A stretch of DNA of 10,395 bases. Origin: Candidatus Brocadiia bacterium. Lineage in GTDB: Bacteria; Planctomycetota; MHYJ01; WSZJ01. Numbering within the stretch: the stretch's first letter is position 1; the number at the start of each line of letters is the position of its first letter. Under the pieces are notes generated by a model. The model ran no database searches and was not told the origin of the DNA. It saw nothing but the letters and a program-made list of their open reading frames with translations. The stretch spans positions 1 through 10,395 of the forward strand of contig JABWAY010000136.1 in NCBI GenBank assembly GCA_013360825.1, read 5' to 3'. The position numbers and the translations under genes are program-made. Shown here piece by piece: positions 6,486 to 10,395 of the stretch.

Positions 6486-7696
6486 CAGTGTGTGCCAGCC
6501 TCTGCCGGCGTTGCGGTCTCCGGGGACGGGAACCAGCTCCGGGTTTTCAGGCAGAACCTGACCAGCAGCAGCATCAGCGGCACCTCGATGAGGACCCCGA
6601 CCACCGTCGCCAGGGCAGCGCCCGAGGACAGGCCGAAGAGCATCACGGCAGTGGCGATGGCCACCTCGAAGTGGTTGCTCGCGCCGATCAGGGCGGTGGG
6701 CGCCGCGTCGGCGTAGCGCAGGCGGACGACGCGCGCCAGCCCGTAGGTCACCGCGAAGATCAGCAGGGTCTGGATCACGAGCGGAACCGCGATCCAAAGG
6801 ATCGTCATGGGATTCGAGAGAATCGTGTCCCCCTTGAACGAGAACAGCAGCACCAGCGTCAGCAGCAGGGAGCCGATCGTGACCGGCGCGAGCACGTGCA
6901 GGAATTTCGCGCGGAACCACGGCTCGCCCCGGGTCGCGATGATCCACCTGCGCGACAGGAAGCCGGCCACCAGGGGCAACGCGACATAGATGCTGATGGA
7001 CACCAGCAGGGCCTGCCAGGGAACCGGCAGACGACCCACGCCCAGCAGCCACCCGCCGAACACGCCGTACAGGACGAGCATCGCGAGGGAATTGATGGCG
7101 ACCATCACCAGCGTGTGCCCGGCGCTTCCGCGCGCCATGTCTCCCCAGACCAGCACCATGGCCGTGCAGGGAGCGATCCCCAGCAGGATGCAGCCGGCCA
7201 GGTAACTTCTCCACAACGGAATTTCCAGGAGCCGGGCGCCTTCGTACAGAACCACCTGTCCGGCGCCGTACCGTGCTCCGACCTGGAGATCGAGACCGAA
7301 AGGCGGCTTCACCAGGTCCGTTGCCTCGGGGCCGATGAAGTGCAGGAACACCGTGCCCAGGAAGAAACCGGCTATGGCCAGCATGCTGAAGGGCTTCACG
7401 CACCAGTTCACGAACAGCGTCAGGAGCACCGGCCGCGCGCTCTTCCCGGCGGCGACGACTTCCCCGAAGTCGATTTTCACCATGATGGGGTACATCATGA
7501 AGAACAGGCAGATCGCGATCGGGATCGAGACCACGGGCGCCCCGTTCACATCGAGCGTCATGCCGTCCAGACTCCGCGCGAATCCGGGGGCGATCCGGCC
7601 CAGCAGGATGCCGGCACCCATGCACAGGAGCACCCACACGGTGAGCAGGCGCTCGAACCCGCGCATGCGGGGGGGCGGCTGTTCCTGCTCACTCAC
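6485..7696 (-). CDS. acr3: ACR3-family arsenite efflux transporter
   Basis: This is a 403-residue inner-membrane protein that exports arsenite using the proton gradient. GTG at 7694-7696 is chosen because GGGGAG (7704-7709) lies 7 nt upstream and because it overlaps arsR by 8 nt. The upstream extension of the frame is the shadow of arsR. About ten membrane segments are visible. Family signatures are NWCVKPF (97-103), the essential cysteine in GIAPCTAMVLVW (C177), and ASNHFEVAIATA near the C-terminus with its conserved glutamate. Residues about 119-163, between the third and fourth segments, form a longer loop than in typical members (a run containing KPPFGLDLQVGARYGAGQ). Translational coupling to arsR and the shared operator mean that it should be induced by trivalent arsenic. 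No arsC or arsM is in the window. Confidence 0.92.
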   Translation of the reverse strand: MSEQEQPPPRMRGFERLLTVWVLLCMGAGILLGRIAPGFARSLDGMTLDVNGAPVVSIPIAICLFFMMYPIMVKIDFGEVVAAGKSARPVLLTLFVNWCVKPFSMLAIAGFFLGTVFLHFIGPEATDLVKPPFGLDLQVGARYGAGQVVLYEGARLLEIPLWRSYLAGCILLGIAPCTAMVLVWGDMARGSAGHTLVMVAINSLAMLVLYGVFGGWLLGVGRLPVPWQALLVSISIYVALPLVAGFLSRRWIIATRGEPWFRAKFLHVLAPVTIGSLLLTLVLLFSFKGDTILSNPMTILWIAVPLVIQTLLIFAVTYGLARVVRLRYADAAPTALIGASNHFEVAIATAVMLFGLSSGAALATVVGVLIEVPLMLLLVRFCLKTRSWFPSPETATPAEAGTH

Positions 7697-8093
7697 GGCG
7701 GCGCTCCCCGGGCACGGTTGCCCGCGCCTGCGCCGCGCCTGAAGCTCTCCGACTCTGCCCGGGGCAACAGCCGCCGGCCCCGCGCCGCCCGGCGGCGCGG
7801 CGCGAATCCTCCTTGAGTTCGGGGTCCGCATCCAGGCCGGCATGCAGCGAGTCCCGCAGCCTGCGGTGAAACGGGCTGGGAGGTATCGCCAGCGAGTAGA
7901 AGCACCAGAGGCCGTCGCGCCGCACCGTGACGAGACCGGTCTTGCGCAGGGTGGCGAGGTGCCTCGAGGCGGCCGGCTGGGGCACAGCGAGCAGTTGCAC
8001 CAGGTCGCCGACGCACAACTCCCCCCCGCGCAGGAAGTGGAGGATGCGCAGTCGTGTCCTGTCCGAGAGGGCTCGAAAGGTCTGCTCGATCAC
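7689..8093 (-). CDS. arsR: ArsR-family arsenic-responsive repressor, non-canonical cysteines
   Basis: This is a 134-residue winged-helix repressor. The GTG start gives the usual N-terminus (MIEQTFRALSDRTRLRIL). The recognition helix region is AVPQPAASRHLATLRKTGL, and the wing is near 54-68. Canonical R773-type ArsR binds arsenite through ELCVCDL. Here it reads E25-L-C27-V-G29-D-L, so the second cysteine is replaced by glycine. Other cysteines are C64 in the wing and a C109-C110 pair in the Arg/Ala-rich tail, recalling ArsR proteins that sense arsenite with C-terminal vicinal cysteines. It probably represses its own promoter, whose operator lies directly upstream. It overlaps acr3 (GTGAGTGA, 7689-7696). 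No Shine-Dalgarno site at proper spacing precedes the GTG, and the promoter position suggests a leaderless message. Confidence 0.93.
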   Translation of the reverse strand: MIEQTFRALSDRTRLRILHFLRGGELCVGDLVQLLAVPQPAASRHLATLRKTGLVTVRRDGLWCFYSLAIPPSPFHRRLRDSLHAGLDADPELKEDSRRAAGRRGAGGCCPGQSRRASGAAQARATVPGERRRE

Positions 8094-8100
8094 GCCCTTT

Positions 8101-8129
8101 CTTATATACGCCTATCCGCATATAGTCAA
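8101..8129 (-). promoter_or_regulatory. arsR-acr3 promoter (TTGACT-17-TATAAG)
   Basis: On the minus strand, TTGACT (8124-8129) and TATAAG (8101-8106) each match the sigma-70 hexamers at five of six positions and are exactly 17 nt apart. They form an AT-rich island in GC-rich DNA. Only seven bases (8094-8100) separate the -10 box from the GTG of arsR, so transcription should start at or next to the start codon. Confidence 0.75.
8103..8124. promoter_or_regulatory. ArsR operator inverted repeat inside the promoter
   Basis: TATATACG (8103-8110) and CGCATATA (8117-8124) are inverted repeats matching at 7 of 8 positions around a 6-nt centre (cctatc). This ATA ... TAT dyad is the usual form of ArsR/SmtB-family operators. 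It spans from the -10 box through the whole spacer to the edge of the -35 box, so bound ArsR would block RNA polymerase. Confidence 0.7.
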
Positions 8130-8284
8130 CGACCGGTCCCGGACAACCTGCCGGGCGGCTTCGCCCCCGTCATCCAGACCGCATCCGGCCCCGGCACAAG
8201 GGAATGTCCCTGCATGGCGACGCGGGACCCCGGCCTGTTCTCCCCGATCCGGTCGAAATCCCCCCGGGGAAGGCGCGTGCGCAT
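8126..8284 (-). CDS. Possible small ORF (52 aa) after the transporter gene
   Basis: The ATG at 8282-8284 is preceded at 7 nt by GAGGAA (8292-8297). That site overlaps the TGA stop of the transporter (8296-8298), so the ORF could be translated by coupling. The product has 52 residues, is basic and Gly/Pro-rich, has no membrane segment, and matches no family I recognise. Third-position G/C is about 85%, but second-position G/C is also high (about 63%), so the coding signal is weak. Its stop codon lies inside the arsR -35 region. It could equally be a non-coding 3' tail. Confidence 0.25.
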   Translation of the reverse strand: MRTRLPRGDFDRIGENRPGSRVAMQGHSLVPGPDAVWMTGAKPPGRLSGTGR

Positions 8285-8295
8285 CGTGACGTTCC

Positions 8296-9735
8296 TCAGC
8301 GGGGCGGTGAAGCCGCCGCGCGCTGCCGGCGACGCGCCCTCCGCGCCAGGACCCGCCGGACCTGCTCCCGCCGCACCTCGATCGCCGGCATCCGGAGGAA
8401 GACGAGGCTGCCGAGGATCAGGAAGGCTCCCACCCCCGGGCCGTAGATCAGCGCGAGGGCGCGCAGCACCTCGGGGGTCTGCTCCTGATTCGGGATGAAC
8501 CCGATCCGGTGCAGGAGAACTCCGGCCGCGCCGACGGCGAGCGCACGCGCCATCTTCGTCCCCATGTTCCAGAGGCCGAAGTACAGCCCCTCCCGCGGAA
8601 GCCCCGACAGCGCTTCGTCGTAGTCGACGATGTCCGCCGCCAGCGCGTAAAGAAGCACGAGCGAACCGCCGCAGATCCCCCCGACCAGCCCGAGGAGGAG
8701 CGGAGGCCAGACCAGCCCCGCGGGGAGAATCGGATACCCGACCGCCGTCAGCGTCCCGAACACCAGCCCGCCGACCAGCGCCGGCCATTTCTTCCCCCAG
8801 CGGCGCGAGACCGCGACCCAGCCGGGAAGCGACAGGCAGAGGGCCGTCACGAACGCCGCCGTCATGGCGTAGATCTGGGGAAGGGTGAGCCCGAGGCGGT
8901 ATTCGTAGTAGTAGAGGGCGAGGACGGCGCTGGCGGAGAGACCGATCGTGACGGTGGTGTACATGGCGAAGAGCGGCGCAAAGGCGCGGTTGCCGAGGGC
9001 GGCGACGGTGGAGCGGAGAAATCCGTTCCGGGGGCGCGGGGCGGGGAGCGCGGCGTCCCCGGAGGGTTCGCGGACGGCGAAGACGGTCGTGAAGGAGGTG
9101 ACGAGGACCACGCCCGCGATGGCAAGGGCCGCGAGGGAGTAGGCGCGGTACGACGCCGCGGGGTCCGGCGTCCCGCGGTACGCGAGCGCCAGACCGGGCA
9201 GGATGACGCCGACCACCGACCCGACCTGCCCCCAGAACACCAGCCAGCCGTACGCCTCCGTCCGCACCGCGCTCTCCGTCGAGAGCTCGCTTCCCAGCGC
9301 ATAGTGCGGGACCGAGATGACCGTGATGCAGGTGTTGAGGAACAGGTAGCTGAGCAGCAGGAAGAGGAATTTCCCGGTCTGCGACTCGATCACCGGCGGG
9401 CTGAACAGGACCGCGACGGCCACCGCCAGCGCGACGCCGCCCGCGGCGATGTACGGCCTGCGCCGTCCCCAGCGCGACCGGGTGCGGTCCGAGATGTTCC
9501 CCATCGGCGGATCCGTGAAAGCGTCCCAGAGGACGCCGATCGCGACGGCGGCCCCCGCCAGGTCCGCGCGCAGTCCCGTGACGTCGGTCATGAATTTCAG
9601 GAGGTGGAACCGGATCAGGAATTCCACGGCGAAGATGCCGGCGTGCGCCAGCCCGTACTGGACCCGGGTCCGGCGCGGGACGGCGGCGGGGGAGTCTCCC
9701 CCGGCGCTCCCGGAACCCGCGCGACCGGCGTCCAT
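8296..9735 (-). CDS. GPH-family (MelB-like) cation symporter, MFS superfamily
   Basis: This is a 479-residue protein with about twelve membrane segments, close to the usual MelB length. The signature after the second segment, WDAFTDPPMGNISDRT (from W70) then RSRWGRRRP, is that of the glycoside-pentoside-hexuronide:cation symporters. D71 and D75 align with the Na+/H+-site aspartates D55 and D59 of MelB. The late motif ADIVDYDE ... LPREGLYFGLWNMGTK is also typical. The sugar-contacting aspartates of MelB (D19, D124) are not conserved: the matching regions read AGIFAVEF and VISVPHYAL. The substrate is therefore unknown and need not be melibiose. The last 25 residues are strongly basic. The ATG at 9733-9735 is 3 nt after the stop of a small ORF, with AGGGA directly before it and GGAAGG further upstream, so coupling is likely. 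Confidence 0.9.
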   Translation of the reverse strand: MDAGRAGSGSAGGDSPAAVPRRTRVQYGLAHAGIFAVEFLIRFHLLKFMTDVTGLRADLAGAAVAIGVLWDAFTDPPMGNISDRTRSRWGRRRPYIAAGGVALAVAVAVLFSPPVIESQTGKFLFLLLSYLFLNTCITVISVPHYALGSELSTESAVRTEAYGWLVFWGQVGSVVGVILPGLALAYRGTPDPAASYRAYSLAALAIAGVVLVTSFTTVFAVREPSGDAALPAPRPRNGFLRSTVAALGNRAFAPLFAMYTTVTIGLSASAVLALYYYEYRLGLTLPQIYAMTAAFVTALCLSLPGWVAVSRRWGKKWPALVGGLVFGTLTAVGYPILPAGLVWPPLLLGLVGGICGGSLVLLYALAADIVDYDEALSGLPREGLYFGLWNMGTKMARALAVGAAGVLLHRIGFIPNQEQTPEVLRALALIYGPGVGAFLILGSLVFLRMPAIEVRREQVRRVLARRARRRQRAAASPPR

Positions 9736-9738
9736 TCC

Positions 9739-9837
9739 CTAGGGAGCCTTCCGCAGGGTCGCAAGGATCGCGTCCAGCTCCTGCCCGCCGACGATCCGGC
9801 CCGGCAGCATGAAGGGCAGAAGGCGCGCGCGGATCAT
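9739..9837 (-). CDS. Small ORF (32 aa) directly upstream of the transporter
   Basis: The ATG at 9835-9837 is preceded by GGAG (9843-9846) at 5 nt and by promoter-like boxes at 9867-9895. The product begins MIRARLLPFMLPGRIVGG and ends ILATLRKAP, basic at both ends with a hydrophobic first half. I do not recognise it. By hand count, 29 of 32 third positions are G or C but only 15 of 32 second positions. This is the coding pattern of this genome and hard to get by chance in GC-rich spacer DNA. The TAG stop (9739-9741) is 3 nt from the transporter ATG, so the ORF may couple or regulate its translation. A peptide with its own job is also possible. The frame stays open upstream inside the CHAT gene, so a longer form cannot be excluded. 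Confidence 0.45.
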   Translation of the reverse strand: MIRARLLPFMLPGRIVGGQELDAILATLRKAP

Positions 9838-9866
9838 CGTGGCTCCGGGGGAGGGACAGGTGCCGG

Positions 9867-9895
9867 ATGCTACGCGCGCGGCCCCCGCGCCGCAA
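9867..9895 (-). promoter_or_regulatory. Possible promoter of the small ORF-transporter unit
   Basis: On the minus strand, TTGCGG (9890-9895) and TAGCAT (9867-9872) are 17 nt apart. The -10 matches four of six positions, while the -35 has only TTG. It fills the 58-nt gap after the CHAT stop codon and would give a leader of about 20 nt to the small ORF. The spacer contains a perfect 6-bp GC stem (9876-9881 with 9885-9890), which could instead be a transcript-end hairpin of the CHAT gene. Confidence 0.35.
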
Positions 9896-10395
9896 TCACC
9901 CCCCGATCTGCACCCACGCCGCCCACAGGCTCGGGTGGACCCCGGCGGCGATCGCCTGCCGCTGGGCTTCGTGCGTCGCGAACCCCGATGCATAGAGCGC
10001 GTCCATGAACGACCCGATCGCGGCGTGGTCCTCGATCGGCCAGAGCGTGGCGAGGACCGACGCCGCCCCGGCCTGGAGGAAGGCGCGCGGCAGCCCGAAC
10101 ATCTCCCCCGCACGGGCGAAATCGCCGCGGCCGGAATCGCACGCCGAAAGAATCGCAAGCCGCGCGCGGCCGAACGGGTAGCGGAGCACGTCGCGGGCGC
10201 TGAGCCGGCCGTCGGCCAACTCGAGGTAACTGAACTCGGGGGACTCGGGGCGGAAGACGGCGTGGGTCGCGAAATGCAGCAGGTCGCAGCCGGCCGCCGC
10301 GGCCTGTACCCGCCCCCGCGTCGCCTCCGGTCCCGCCAGCGTCGTCACCGCCCCGCGGAACCGCCGTGCGAGCGCGGTGGCTTCCCCTTCGGCAT
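9896..10395 (-). CDS. CHAT-domain (caspase-like) protein, 5' truncated by window edge
   Basis: The last 166 residues of a CHAT domain are present, and the frame runs off the right edge. A GTG at 10348 is in frame but should not be taken as the start, because upstream codons (EATALARRFRGAV) continue the family pattern. The catalytic pair of this clan CD protease fold is visible. The histidine is in LLHFATHAVF (codon 10262-10264) and the cysteine is in ILSACDSG (codon 10139-10141). The conserved GLPRAFLQAGAASVLATLWPI follows. The domain ends with the usual HPSLWAAWVQIG at the C-terminus. In bacteria, CHAT domains commonly follow TPR or other helical repeats and act as regulated proteases in signalling or defence. 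What lies upstream is outside the window. The stop is followed by a 58-nt gap and the small ORF-transporter pair. Confidence 0.92.
   Translation of the reverse strand, partial: AEGEATALARRFRGAVTTLAGPEATRGRVQAAAAGCDLLHFATHAVFRPESPEFSYLELADGRLSARDVLRYPFGRARLAILSACDSGRGDFARAGEMFGLPRAFLQAGAASVLATLWPIEDHAAIGSFMDALYASGFATHEAQRQAIAAGVHPSLWAAWVQIGG

Noticed and set aside
6488..7816. 442-codon open frame on the plus strand
   Set aside because: It lies antisense to acr3 and the end of arsR. The translation is rich in His, Gln, Arg and Asp with no family motif, as expected for a shadow frame in GC-rich DNA.
7697..7843. Upstream extension of acr3 to an earlier start
   Set aside because: This stretch is the arsR coding region in another frame. 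The GTG at 7696 has a good Shine-Dalgarno site and gives the normal N-terminus.
8126..9895. 589-codon minus-strand frame
   Set aside because: It is in a shifted frame over the GPH transporter. The product is a low-complexity Arg/Gly/Pro string, while the transporter frame has clear membrane segments and signatures. Only its short 3' end (8126-8284) is kept, as a weak candidate.

Overview
This is a GC-rich bacterial window with very strong G/C bias at third codon positions, which is why long antisense shadow frames occur. The gene content suggests Planctomycetota or a related uncultured, high-GC phylum: exported HEAT-like proteins with a tryptophan-rich tail, an exported prenyltransferase/squalene-cyclase-fold repeat protein, a membrane protein that opens with a 'C-x-C ... 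CPxC' zinc ribbon, and a CHAT-domain protein. This placement is inferred from gene families. There is no rRNA or marker gene here to confirm it, and I saw no tRNA or CRISPR array.

Left part (1-3918): an unrecognised partial gene and an exported HEAT-like protein run rightward. They converge, 9 nt apart, on two leftward genes: an exported prenyltransferase-fold protein and a second exported HEAT-like protein with a small N-terminal beta domain. The two HEAT-like proteins end in the same W-x-x-W-W motif, so this looks like a neighbourhood of secreted proteins of unknown role.

Middle (3919-6484): a 449-nt divergent intergenic region carries one AT-rich palindromic patch. It precedes a zinc-ribbon/Yip1-like membrane protein that starts at TTG and has a beta-rich domain inserted between membrane segments. 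Next is a stand-alone asparaginase domain with all catalytic residues. Its stop codon lies inside the left arm of a 190-bp non-coding segment bounded by a perfect 13-bp inverted repeat.

Arsenic unit (6485-8129, leftward): arsR and acr3 overlap by 8 nt and form a two-gene arsenite-resistance operon. The promoter has TTGACT and TATAAG boxes 17 nt apart. An ArsR-type operator nearly fills the spacer, and the spacing implies a leaderless arsR mRNA. ArsR itself has a non-canonical cysteine set.

Right part (8126-10395, leftward): a truncated CHAT caspase-like protein is followed by a promoter-like gap, then a 32-codon small ORF that ends 3 nt before a GPH-family (MelB-like) transporter. A second possible small ORF follows the transporter and runs into the arsR promoter. 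The most unusual items are the arsR promoter/sensor combination, the small ORF between CHAT and the transporter, the inverted-repeat element, and the Yip1/beta-domain hybrid.
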